Positions 1 to 11,391 of a stretch of DNA of 64,000 nucleotides are shown here, piece by piece. A program made the translations under genes and the position numbers. Positions within the stretch are counted from its first letter, which is position 1; each line of letters opens with the position of its first letter. Below the pieces are notes generated by a model, which did no database searches, was not told the origin of the DNA, and saw only the letters and a list, made by a program, of their open reading frames with translations. Source of the DNA: Ciona savignyi (taxonomy: Eukaryota; Chordata; Ascidiacea; Phlebobranchia; Cionidae); the NCBI GenBank assembly GCA_000149265.1, contig CH003381.1:1759674-1823673 (forward strand), given 5' to 3'.

Positions 1-430
1 AGTACTGCACTTTTGAAATAGTTTAGAACTTCACATGCACAACAAATTAGTATATTATAGGTCACAGTATTTCAGTTTTGTCTTTGTAAAGCCTCACTGC
101 CTCTGTAAACTCATACTTAGATTTTTTAAGTTAAAAAGTAAATATTTGCCAAGTTGTTGCAATATGAGGTTAAAACCTAAGCTAATTGTATAAATATTCA
201 TCATAACAAACAGTAGCAAGTTAAAGATCACCTATTTTCTATTAATTAAGAAAACAAATGCACGAAGATATAATAGGTTGTGATACACAAAATTATATTT
301 TCAAATAGTTCAAATAGTAAGTCAAAATAGCACTTTTAATATAAAACATGCCTTGTAATGGTAATCTAACTTAATCCATGATCCTTTTAAATTGTTTTAT
401 TTCCTTTGAAAAAAATTATAAAGCTCGTAC

Positions 431-1857
431 CTCTTTTTTCTACATGGTTCAGTAGCAGACACTACGTTGGACTCGAACCCTCTAACACATTTTTGACACA
501 CAGTGTCTTTTTCAGGAGTTCCTATTTCAACCACACCGAAGCCTATTTTACAGGGTGTGTGAGACTCGCATTCTGCTGAGGAAACCTCAAAATATCCACT
601 CTCTGCATATGCACCTGAGAAACATTAGGTAATATATAATACTAGTCCAAATATTTCGGTTTATTCTATAAATGTCTTAAGCTTTTAATATTTTGTAATA
701 TACAGTAGAGGTAGCCTATTTTTAAGATACTATGAACAAAAACAAAAAGATATAACTAATTTGAAGCCAGTAAATTGCTTTAATTAGTAACTTTTATAAA
801 TGTTATGTAGTACTAAAGATAGCCTGTGGGTTTACTTGTACAATTGCGTACTTTGCATCAAAGTTATAGCATAGCATTATGTTAGATACAGAAGATTGAC
901 CACTCCTAACATACACAACATATGGCCAATAGAAAATACTTATTATACTAAATACGATACTAGGATGGATTTAAAATAGAATTTGTTTCAAATTATTATA
1001 GTTTAACATGTTTTCGATTGATCAATTTTATGGACCTTCTGTCATTTAAGTAACTTTTTTAATCGCAATCTAAATCATATGACATAGTAAATCATTCCCT
1101 AAACACATGAATTCTTATGTTTAAATCAATAGTTCTATCAGATTATAATACAAATTGCATTTAAATGGAGCTTATTTGCAGCCACTTTTAAAAAACAGTG
1201 CTTTGTTTATCTGAACTGCCAATTGGTGTTTTATGATTGAAAAAAACCTGATTGTGATACATGGATATTAGTTAGGCCATCAGTTGGCTAATGCTTTTAG
1301 TTATAACGTACTTTGGGCATACTGTAGCATTTCCCTTGAAGTATTGCTGGTCTTTCCGGCACATTTCCTTAGTAATGCTTGGTACAATGCAGTTGTGATT
1401 AAAATGGGCATTGAAGGGCATGCAGGTACCCACTGGGCATGCCTGACAGTCGGTGTCCGAAGAATCGTTTGCGCTACAAACAAGTTATTTTCTTAAACTT
1501 ATTTTTATAGTGAATGCTTGTGTATTTTGGTTTTCCATCAAAATAGTCACAAATTGTAACATGTTAATAAAGTTAACAATGACTATATTTTGTCACAATG
1601 GTGAATTGCCATTTTCTTTTCTTAATTATGTTAATGGTAATTTAATTGTTTTTTTATTAGATAGCTTTAGCTTGCGCAAATCTTAATTTAGATAAATACC
1701 TGCAAAAATTTCTAAGATATTCTCCAGCATTGCACCCACAGCACGGTCTTTTATTTAGTTCTTCTATATATTTAATATACCGCCCACTTTCATTGGGGAG
1801 TGGTGTGTGAGAACAAGGATTGTCCAAAGTCACCATTTCAACAGATCCAACACAAAA
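431..1857 (-). pseudogene. TNF-receptor-like gene A, partial, probable pseudogene
   Basis: Three exons match the extracellular exons of genes B and C: 1700-1857 (first cysteine-rich repeat, CCGC motif), 1312-1473 (second repeat) and 431-614 (third repeat). All keep canonical splice sites. Exons 1312-1473 and 1700-1857 are nearly identical to those of gene C. The exon 431-614 is 184 nt where B and C have 183. The extra base sits in the CRDG-encoding part near 599 and brings a stop a few codons later. The signal-peptide exon is missing: homology to the B/C intron continues to about 2210 and then stops just where that exon should lie. The 3' part (stalk, membrane span, death domain) would lie left of the window. 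The gene is therefore probably dead, although a soluble truncated product or an exon-skipped form cannot be excluded from sequence alone. Confidence 0.75.
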
Positions 1858-2229
1858 CTGAAATTAAATAACCTGTCTCAGCAAATAAGCTAAAAAACAC
1901 TATTTTCTAAATAGAAACAAACATTTGTTTTTCCAAGCATAACACTCCTTTGCACTTTTGACTACAAAATTTACTTTGACTACAAAATTTATAAAGCTGT
2001 AAGCTTGTTACTACATTTCCGTATTTAAGGTATATTAGATCGCTTTGAAAGGGATTTGATTTCTTTAGTTAAAGGATAATTCAAATTATTCACCTTAATG
2101 ATGTTTTGATATTATGTTTTGCAAGTTAACATTTATAAAGTAAACAATTCCTATTTGAATACATTATAAAACTAAGAATTGTTAAACTTTGACCAATCAA
2201 TTTAATTAAATAATAATGTGCTACAAACT

Positions 2230-2335
2230 CTCTGCTGTTGCACCCACAGCACAGTCTAAAATTTAGTTTCTTGATGTAGTCCATTTAATATTTCAGGTCA
2301 TTGGGCAGCTTAATAAAGGGACATGGGTTTTCAGC
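2230..2335 (-). pseudogene. Relic of a TNFR-type first-repeat exon
   Basis: On the minus strand this stretch resembles the exon for the first cysteine-rich repeat (compare 1700-1857). It keeps the CCGCN signature and the spacing to an upstream proline/cysteine-containing part. It is much more diverged than the A, B and C exons and does not stay open. It lies just past the point where gene A loses homology to B and C, so it probably belongs to an older, decayed receptor copy. Confidence 0.5.
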
Positions 2336-2510
2336 TGGATGTAAAATAATGTGAAAGGCATCACCAATAATTTGTCCACATACACCATGATATAGTATGA
2401 TTATAAATCGTTTTTTTATATATATCTCTTGTGAAGAGAATAAAGATTCCTATTCAGTAAAATATTTATTTAGTTTTTAAAGACAACTTTGGTGATATAT
2501 GCTTTCATAG

Positions 2511-3540
2511 AAAGGATCTACAGTTTGGATTTTTAAATTACTAGAAACAGCACTGTTACATTCTATTAAGGTTTAAGTTAACTATAACAATTATAAAAAA
2601 AATTGTTGGGCTATATCGGTACCTTCATTTCTACAGGGTAGCCTGGAGCGCTTGAAGAGTTTAAGTTAGGGTTCCAAGCGCTCCTGTAGTAATTAGAGGC
2701 ACCCAAGTTATATCAGTAACTTATATAAGTGCTACTATATACCAGTAGCTCCAAAATGGTCAAGAAAGACAAGATTAACTAGCTGGTAAAAGTGTTTGTA
2801 CTAAAACAACAAAAAATTAACAAAAATTGTAACAACAAATTATCATACCAAAAAAAAGTTCATTGGCCAAAAGTATGCCCAAATTGTGCGGTGGTTCATT
2901 TTTCCAATCCATTAAAAGAATCTTAATCTCAGCAACATTCAATTTCAAGATTTTGTCCAGAAGTAATACTATATTCTGAAATACTCTTAAGTCTTAACTC
3001 TGTTAATGCATCTATATAAACAGCACTTATTAATTTTAACGTATTAAATCATTTCTAATACACGGAACAAAAATTGAAAGTGAAGGAAAGATAGCCTTAT
3101 CATCATCAATGTTCCCTTCGCTCCCGAAATGAGCAGATTTTGAAGACTCAAAATCTGCTCAAAAACCCCAAGGGGAATTCCCGCTATCGGGAAATTATAT
3201 AAAAAAAGTTATCTATTTTTTACGTTGTCACCAATGTTCCTTGATTGGAAAAGAATATTTATTTTAATAATCATACAGATTTTAATATAATTTAGAAAAA
3301 CAAAATTTTAATTAAAATGACCTAGTTTATCTCAATCTTCCATGATGGGGCGAATATGAATAACGATAAATAGCAGCTAAAGACAAAAATGAATCGCACT
3401 CGAAGTAGTGATCAGTTTGTTTTAACGCCCCATAATTTTAGAAATAAAATAAACAAATAAGTTTAAATTTTTAGAGGTGTTAACTAATATGCATTAGATT
3501 GCAGTGACAAATTTAGGATAAATCACAGAAAATTTACTAC
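2511..3540. repeat. Local tandem duplication, copy 1
   Basis: About 1 kb here is repeated at 4391-5394 with few differences. The whole unit probably ran 2511-4388, because the sequence just before copy 2 (4279-4388) reappears at 8865-8976, beyond the LTR fossil. No gene is seen inside. The unit holds a hairpin MITE (2618-2703), a strong inverted repeat near 3130-3165 and a stretch closed by complementary ends (3345-3430). Confidence 0.85.
2618..2703. repeat. Hairpin-type miniature element
   Basis: Ends resemble each other as an inverted repeat: GGTACCTTCATTTCTACAGG at the left, and CCTGTAGTAATTAGAGGCACC at the right when read on this strand. Inside is a GAGCGCTTG/CAAGCGCTC stem. A copy lies at 4472-4556 by tandem duplication. 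The right end matches that of the larger element at 3909-4123, so both look like one MITE family. No superfamily is assigned. Confidence 0.45.
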
Positions 3541-3908
3541 CTGCCCAAGAAAACAAGCTCAACGACCATTCTTCTGCATTTTAAACATTTTTGATCGATA
3601 CTATTAGTTTTTCAATATTATATACATAAAGAACAATTTACTTTAGATTTGAAAGTAATTAAAAAATATTTTTATTAAAATATCCAAGTTAAATCGAAAA
3701 AGCTTGAAATAATGTAAAAACGTTCGATTTGTCCATACCTTATTCCAAAAATATGAATATCAAGATTGAATTGGAAACTCGTGAACCATTAGTTTCTGCT
3801 TGCGGAAACAAACGTACCTATTACAATTTGTATTAGATATAGCAAGAGTGATTTGGTAATCAGAGAACCCGATCGCTTCTTCATGCCGAAAGCGGGCACC
3901 TAAAAGGG

Positions 3909-4123
3909 GTGCCTCTAAATACTACTGGACCGCTTGGATCACTTAGACTGCCATGTAAAGTATTTTAACCCTGTCCCAAACACTAGTCTTAACCCCAGAA
4001 CTAACTTTAACCCCAATCCCAACATTAATATCATGGCGTTTGTAATTACGAAGTATAGTAAGTGATGCAAGCGATTCAAGCGCTTCATGCGATCCAAGCG
4101 GCACTGTAGTATTTAGAGGTACC
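3909..4123. repeat. MITE with about 30 bp terminal inverted repeats
   Basis: The left end GGTGCCTCTAAATACTACTG continues into CCGCTTGGATC. The right end is its inverse (GATCCAAGCGG, then a tract ending in TTTAGAGGTACC). The interior holds further CAAGCG/CGCTTG repeats and CCCTAACCC-like runs. There is no coding potential, and the target duplication is unclear. Confidence 0.5.
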
Positions 4124-4390
4124 ACTTAAAAGTGGTTTTAAAAATAGGCTAGTGGTTGTTAACACTTGGTTGACACTGTCTAGTTTATTTCTTGTTCCCT
4201 AATCCGTCCCTTATTTATACCCAACGAGTTGTTTTTTAGTTTGGTAAATATCAAGAACATACAGTTGTAAAATACTTTATACAATAAACAAACAAATTCT
4301 TAGAATATAGTTGTTAGGCTATTTAAAGACAATAACAAACTTTTCACTTTTGATGTTACTTCCACAAGCTATTTGGCATTTTTTTACAAG

Positions 4391-5394
4391 AAAGGATCTA
4401 CAGTTTGGATTTTTAAATTACTAGAAACAACACTGTTACAACGATTATAAAAAAAATAGTTGGGCTATATCGGTACCTTCATTTCTACAGGATAGCCTGG
4501 AGCGTTTGAAGAGTTAAAGTTAGGGTTCCAAGCGCTCCTGTAGTAATTAGAGGCACCCAAGGTATATCAGTAACTTATATAAGTGCTACTATATACCAGC
4601 AGCTCCAAAATGGACAAGAAAGACAAGATTAACTAGCTGGTAAAAGTGTTTGTACTAAAACAACAAAAAGTAACAAAAATTGTAACAACAAATATTATAC
4701 CCAAAAAATGTTCATTGGCCAAAAGTATGCCCAAAATTTTTCCAATCCATTAAAAGAATCTTAATCTCACCAACATTCAATTTCAAGATTTTGTGCAGAA
4801 GTGATACTATATTCTGAAATACTCTTAAGTCTCAACTCTGTTGGTGCATCTGTATAAACAGCACTTATTAATTTTAACGTATTAAATCATTTCTAATACA
4901 CGGAACAAAAATTGAAAGTGAAGGAGAGATAGCCTTATCATCATCAATGTTCCCTTCGCTCCCGAAATGAGCAGATTTTGAGTTTTTCTTCAAAATCTGC
5001 TTAAAAAAACCCCAAGGGGAATTCCCGCTATCGGGAAATTATATAAAAAAAAGTTATCTATTTGTTAGCATTTTTTACGATGTCACCAATGTTCCTTGAC
5101 TGTAAAAGAATATTTATTTTAATAATCATACAGATTTTAATATAATTCAGAAAAACAAAATTTTAATTAAAATGACCTAATTTATCTCATTCTTCCATGA
5201 TGGGGCGAATATGAATAACGATAAATAGCAGCTAAAGATAAAAATGAATCGCACTTGAAGTAGTGATCAGTTTGTTTTAACGCCCCATATTTTAAAAATT
5301 AAATGAACAAATGAGTTTAAATTTTTAGAGGTGTTAAACAATATGGATTAGATTGCAGTGACAAATTTAGGATAAATCACAGAAAATTTACTAC
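4391..5394. repeat. Local tandem duplication, copy 2
   Basis: This is the second copy of 2511-3540. It ends abruptly where the LTR fossil begins and resumes on the other side at 8865-8976 with the equivalent of 4279-4388. The counterpart of about 740 bp (3541-4278) is missing from this copy, so the retroelement sits where that DNA used to be. Confidence 0.85.
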
Positions 5395-8300
5395 AACGAC
5401 ACCAGTTCTTTACATCAACGGTCATTCCGTACCAATAAAACCGTCTTTTGAGTCTCTCCGTAGTTCTCGTCGTGCCAAGGTGACCAGCTATTCTTGTTGA
5501 GTGAAAGTGATCAAAGAGTTGTTTCCTTAGACTGTGGGGTGCTACCACTCTTAGCACCTCATCATCGTCACGCTTCCCCTTGCGATAGAGTAACCCTTCC
5601 CGAAGGACCAGCAGGTCCCACTGGCTGATATAAGCTTTTCCTTCGTTACTTTCCAGTGCAACATCGTCACCAGATGGGAGAGCACCACATTGTTTCCAAA
5701 GGATCAACCGCCGAATTAAGTCGTCTTCCATTTGCCATTGCATTAACTGCTCGGGTCCCCACACATCCATCCAGGAGTTATCCGTATCCACTAAAACTGG
5801 TGAAATAAGAACATCAATATTTGGGGAAGGGTCAATTACCTCCTCAATTTGACATTCTTTGCAGCATTCAGGGCAGGTCGCAATCTCGCATTTCCTTCTC
5901 GACAACCCGTCGGCGTTTCCGTGTTTGACCCCTGGTCTGTGCAAGATTTCAAAATCGTACTCTGAGAGTATAGAAATCCACCTTGCCAACATTCCTTCTG
6001 GGGATTTAAAATTCATAAGCCATTTTATTGGTGCGTGGTCGGTACGTAATACAAAATGTTTTCCAGTTAGGTAATGTCTAAATTGGTGGATAAAAGTTAC
6101 TACCGCTAAAATTTCCCGTTTGGTGGTGCAATAATGTTTCTGCGATCGGTTTAGTGTTTTGCTGGAATAGGCGATCACACGTTCTTCTCCGTCTTGTATT
6201 TGAGATAGGACACCGCCTACCCCGGTCAAGCTGGCGTCGGTATCGAGCAGGAAGCAATCTTCTGTATTAGGGTAACTCAGCACAGGAGCTGATATCATTA
6301 ATGTCTTTAGCGTTTCAAATGAAACAGTACACTTTTCAGACCAATGAAATCGAGCATTTTTCTTGGTAAGTTCATTTAACGGTGAAGCAATCGTTGAGAA
6401 GTTGGGCACAAACCTTCTGTAATAGGAGACAAATCCCAGGAATACTTGAAGTTCCTTAACACTGCAGGGGATAGGCCACAATTGGACAGCTTTAAGTTTC
6501 TTTGGAACACAGGAAACGCCCTTGCTGGAGATCACATGACCTAAATAGACGGTTTCCGTCTGAAACAATTTGCATTTTCTTGGCCTTTAACCGCAGGCCC
6601 GCTTGTTGTATGCACTGAAACACAAGTCTTAGGTTATTTATGTGGTCAGATGGGCTATGACCGTATACCACAACATCATCTAAATACACCAGGCAGCATT
6701 TGCGTAAGCATGGACGCAGAATTTGTTCCATTAGTCTCTCAAATGTTGCTGGGGCATTACATAATCCGAATGGAAGAACCCGAAACTGATAAAGCCCATA
6801 ACCAGGTATTGAGAACGCGGTTTTCTCCTTCGCTTCATCATCCAACTTAACCTGCCAATACCCACTCTCGAGGTCCAAGGTACTAAACCATTTGGCACCA
6901 CCGAGTAAATCAATGGTAACCCGGCGAGGCGTTATCGATAAGAGTTTTTAAGTTGGTAGGTATTGGCCTATCCACCCTTGTCGTTTGGATGTTTGAAATA
7001 TCCGCGTAATCGCCAATCTCATTTATCGTTCGTATAAAACCCACGCTGGTGCCTGATCTTAGCTCAATCAGCTCACCGGACAAGTTCGCAACGAGGACTC
7101 CCGACTGTTTAGCATAGCCATCAACTATCCCGGATGACAGTCTTAAATTAGAATCTCCCATTACAAAACTGGTGGACGGTTCGAAGTATCCAATACTTGA
7201 ATCGAGGTTTCCATCCCAATGTGTTGGAATGATCATTTCTGACCGACCCGGAACGGAAATATCCTCCAATAGTAAAACTTTCCGAAACGGAGCGCTTTGG
7301 TTTTTGTTCAGCGTGCATAGCGTGTTTCCAAATGAGATTGTACCTTCTTTCAAATTAAATTGGGATAAATAAAGGCTTAGGAAATCGATTCCCAAAATAC
7401 ACGTGGTATGGCCCAACTCGGCTACTGCAAACCGGTGGTTAAATATCGTGTCATATATTACAAACTCAACCATTACAGAACCAACCGTACAAAGTGGGAA
7501 ACCATTTGCCACCTTCAGCGAAACAGGACAAGGGTCCAAATCTTTATTTGTAAACAATTCGTAAAACAACGATCGATCCAAAACACAAACGCTTGCTCCA
7601 GAATCTACAAGGCAATTAACCATTAACGATTTAATTCTTAACGGTATAAACCATGGGGTATTTGGTAACATCCTGGTAGAGTCATTATTTGATCGAGGTT
7701 GGGGATTCGCGGCACTGGCTGGATCATCTAAGGACGACCCAGCCGTTTGGCGTTTTTTGAAGGATCTAGCAATCCAGAATCCCCTCTTATAGGACATTCC
7801 TTTCGCCAATGTCCTTGCTTACCACAATTATAACAAATGTCTCGTACAAAACCACGAGTGTTTGGTGCATTATAAGATGGATATACACATTCCTTTAGGT
7901 CGGACACCAATCCACGCATTTCCGTGGCTAAGGAATGGCAAGCACAGAGGTCCGAAGGAATTTGGGTATTCAAAGAAACGTTCCTTACCGGAAACAATGA
8001 TCCATCTTCACGGTCAAACGATCGAGCACTCCGGTGCTCCCTGTAGGCGCCGACCTCCATGGCAACGTTGATTGCCTCCTTCAGAGATCGAACATTCCTC
8101 GTACCCACGGTAACTCTGTCCAATTCATCAGGCAGACATCGAACAAATGCGTCCACCAGCAATTCCTCCTGCGTACTTTTTGGCAATTGCGGGTAACCTC
8201 TCACCACCAATTGTTGTAAACGCGTACCGAGGTCAGCAAGCTTCTCTCCCGGTTGAATTCGTGCGGTGTGCAACAATGTTCGTGACTTTTGGCAGCTATA

Positions 8301-8864
8301 TACGTGGCCAAATTTTTGTTCCAGTGCCTCACACAGCGGATTGTAAGAAAATTGTTGGTCCTCGGGCAAGTGGGCTTGCACAAACAGTGCCTCTCCCGAA
8401 AGCGAGGCAGCTAATCTTCTACCCTTTTCTTTTGTAGACCACCGGTAATACACGGCCATGTTCTCGAACCTTCTCGAATATTCTTCCCAATTCATTTCCC
8501 CAGAAAACGTTTCAAGTGGCACCGACCGACTAGAAAATGAGCCAATTACCTTCTCTAATGTCACCGCCAATCCAACATCAGTAACGTTTATCAGGTCAAT
8601 AGGTTCCGGTTTACAAGCAGAATTTGACTTTGCTTCCTCGGCAGATGATTCTCCGTAAACTTTCTTGTCATCCATTGTCTCAATAAACTGTAGGTTTCAA
8701 ATCCTGGTCACAGCACCACTGTGTGAATCGTATAGTTTTAATTCTCCTCTCACGTTTAAACACACTTTTATACACAATGCGCCGCAGCGACAAAAGGGCC
8801 CGCGCGTCAAATTAGGGGCAATCAACGAAGGAACATAGAAACAAAGGAATGCAAGAACGTTACA
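5395..8864 (-). mobile_element. Gypsy/Ty3-type LTR retrotransposon fossil
   Basis: An old copy on the minus strand. Parts, in order from high to low coordinates: a 145 bp LTR (8720-8864) that starts TGTAACG and ends CACA; a gag region (about 7728-8675) with a CCHC zinc knuckle; an aspartic-protease region with the D-S-G motif (about 6910-7809); reverse transcriptase with YLDD (about 6492-6900); RNase H and the start of an integrase zinc-binding region (about 5395-6560). Only one LTR is seen. The element is broken, with roughly three or more breaks. It lies inside the second copy of a local tandem duplication and is therefore younger than, or part of, that rearrangement. Its gag is clearly related to that of the element at 40593-44569. 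Confidence 0.9.
8720..8864 (-). repeat. LTR of the Gypsy-type fossil
   Basis: A 145 bp repeat, similar along its length to the LTRs at 40593 and 44419. Shared blocks are TGTAACGTTC, TTTGACGC, GCTGCGGCGCA, TATAAAAG (a likely promoter TATA box) and CTATACGATT near the end. Confidence 0.75.
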
Positions 8865-8976
8865 ATACAATAAACAAACAAATTCTTAGAATATAGTTGT
8901 TAGGCTATTTAAAGACAATAACAAACTTTTCACTTTTGATGTTACTTCCACAAGCTATTTGGCACTTTTTTACAAA
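8865..8976. repeat. Tail of tandem duplication copy 2
   Basis: This matches 4279-4388 almost base for base. It marks the far side of the LTR fossil inside the second duplicate. Confidence 0.8.
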
Positions 8977-9425
8977 TCCTGTTTTACCTCTTTTAAGTTT
9001 GCTGGGTCGGTTTTGTAAAAAAAGGCGTCTGTAGATTTGTGTGGTGAAAAGATATTGAATGATGTACCGCCTCGCGATAAATGGCGATGAAACCATTAGC
9101 GGATACATCAAGCAAGAAATTAGAGTATCAAGCACGTGCATTCTTATATAGGCTATGTTATAAAACTTGCAATCCGATTTTAAAAGCTCATGTCTAAATA
9201 CTCGTTAGATACTCTTTCCAACAAAAATCGTCATAATTACCGTATTTTTAGAGGTATTTTGTTCCTTTGTTATATTTTAAAAAGTATTTGTTAAAGAACG
9301 AATATTACCCCACACCTGTTTTAAATTAAGGATTTTGTTAATTAGGGAATACAGGGAATAAAAGCTAAATTCCTAAAAAAATCGATTAAGTTTTTTATTG
9401 GTTTAAAGGAAGTACCCTGGTTTTA

Positions 9426-9713
9426 GGATAGGATATTCATGTTTATCCCCCTTGTGAATGGGAAAACCAAGGGGGATAACACACGGGCAATCGTCAGATC
9501 ACCTCGCGCCCACCGTCGGGTTACCGGAGCTATTGTGTTGTGTATGATTCACACTTTCATTCAAATTAGTAGAACCCATTAATCCGCTGGGTTTAGGCAA
9601 TGTCCGTTAAGTGCCTTGCCACAACCGATTGGCTAACAACCAGTTTCGAACCTTAAACTTTTAGATTGAAAGGCGTCGCACTAAGCTAAACCACCAGACT
9701 AACCGGCGGACGA
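9426..9713 (-). repeat. tRNA-derived SINE, GGATA-tail family
   Basis: Read on the minus strand, the tRNA-like head (box A TGGTTTAGC-like, box B GGTTCGAAAC) is followed by the family's conserved body (CCCATTAATCCGCTGGGTTC region) and a short TATCC tail. It is moderately diverged from the younger copies at 27319 and 47452. Confidence 0.8.
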
Positions 9714-10110
9714 TCAATCATCAAAAAATTTTGATTTCTTCATATACAGACCATGTTATGACAAAGAGAGTCCCTGAGGTAACAAACCGATCTTGTTATC
9801 CATGTTTTTTAACCAATATAGGCCTATGTTATTGTCAGGTATTTGCACGCCAGGTCCATGTTTTTCTAACATTCCTGAAAGTTTCCACCCGACTTCCATA
9901 GTTAAGTTTCTGCAAGAATAAATACTTGGTTCCGACAGTCGTTAAACACAACAAAAATCAATTTATGTTTTAGTATAATTTTCCACCACATGGGATAAAC
10001 ATGAAAAACGCTACAGATTACCTTGCACACACCGTGGGGTTGCCTATTATAGTGTGCTTTGAAACATCGTGTTTTAGTTAATTTTAGTTATCCACTGTAC
10101 TAAGCCATTG

Positions 10111-11391
10111 TCCGGCCCGTTGGTCTAACGGTTAAGTGCGTCGCCTTTCAATCGAAAGGTTGCAGGTGCGAAACTGGTCGCTAGCTAGTCGGTTGTGTCC
10201 TTGGGCAAGGCACTTTACGGACATTGCCTGAACCCAGCGGATTAATGGGTTCTACCAAATTGAAGGAACGTGTCTATCATATACAACTAGGGCTGTGCAA
10301 ATTCATAAAAAATCTTAACGGTTAACCGATCCAAAAATAAATCGGTTAACCGGTTAACCGATTAAATCGGCATTTTTTTCTACTCGATGTAACGATGCAA
10401 GCCGACCTCACGGCGTTATAAAAACAACCTGCTTATAGCGTGTATTGTTATCTTGCGCTGCCGCAAGGCCGGTGTCTTTACAAGATAAGGCCACTTTCCG
10501 TGATCTTACGTTTATCTTATATTCTTATCGTACCGTACGTCACACTAGTCAAAACATCGGTGGCCCGCACGAACTGGCCGCTTAATTCGACAAAATATTA
10601 AGTCTATTATGGGAACTAAAGTTTTACAATTAGAAGTTTGCCTATTGTTCGACTTTACTTTTTTCAATTAATACACGTGGCCATAACATTGTATACTAAG
10701 GCTGTGCAAGAACCTAGATTCTTATAAAGGTTAACCGATCAAAGAAAAGAACATAGGAAAAACGCTCGCGGGAGTGCGTCAGAGGTCCTGTATTGAATCT
10801 AGGTCAACGTAACCCTAGGTCAAACCGCCGATCAAAGCAATAAACACCGCGACGAATCATTAGAAAAGCGGCGCTAAGGTTAGCAACGCCAAGACCTACA
10901 AAATCATACCAAGTCGATACGATCTCGAGGTCTCGACCGTTACTCGTACATCACTTAGGCGTAATGCAAGTCAACTGCGTGGTCTTTAAAAAAGAACAAC
11001 CACCATATAAATTATTTTGTTATCATGCGCTCTTGTAGGCTGAAAAACGAACACAGTCGTTTTATTGACTTCATTGACAGTTAACTGACGTCCACGTTAA
11101 CTTCGCACATCCCTACTTACGTAACGTAATTCCGACGTCCGTAATTTCGTAATTACGCCGAGCTCTAATCGGTTAACCATTTATCGATTTTATTAACGGT
11201 TAACTGACGTCCCGTCGGTTAACCGGTTAACCGTTAACCGATGCACAGCCCTATATACAACACATTGCAATAGCTCTGGTAACACGACGATGGGCGCGAG
11301 GTGATCTGACGATTGCCCGTGTGTTAACCCCCTTGGTTTTCCCATTCACGGGGATAAAGATGAAAATCCTATTCTATCCTCCTATCCTATT
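10111..11391 (+). repeat. tRNA-derived SINE split by a hAT MITE
   Basis: The head (GGTCTAACGGTTAAGTGCGT, box B GGTTGCAGGTGCGAAAC) and half of the body lie at 10111-10287. The rest of the body and the TATCC-repeat tail lie at 11262-11391. The two halves join perfectly once the MITE and one copy of its 8 bp target duplication are removed, which dates the MITE as younger than this SINE. Confidence 0.85.
10288..11253. mobile_element. Non-autonomous hAT element (TAGGGCTGTGC ends)
   Basis: A 966 bp element with terminal inverted repeats starting TAGGGCTGTGCA, flanked by a perfect 8 bp target duplication TATACAAC (10280-10287 and 11254-11261). Both ends carry clustered GGTTAACCG repeats of the kind transposases bind. 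It contains no transposase. A relative in the opposite orientation is at 53878-54708. The 8 bp duplication and the ends indicate the hAT superfamily. Confidence 0.85.

Noticed and set aside
1284-1496. Plus-strand frames over the receptor exons (also 37728-37940)
   Set aside because: Antisense shadow of the second cysteine-rich exon.
8905-9141. 78 aa minus-strand open frame
   Set aside because: It spans the end of a duplicated non-coding segment, lacks domain features, and its matching part in the other copy (4279-4388) is not open the same way.
10111-10200. tRNA gene
   Set aside because: Box A and box B are present, but the cloverleaf is imperfect and the sequence is the head of a repeated SINE.
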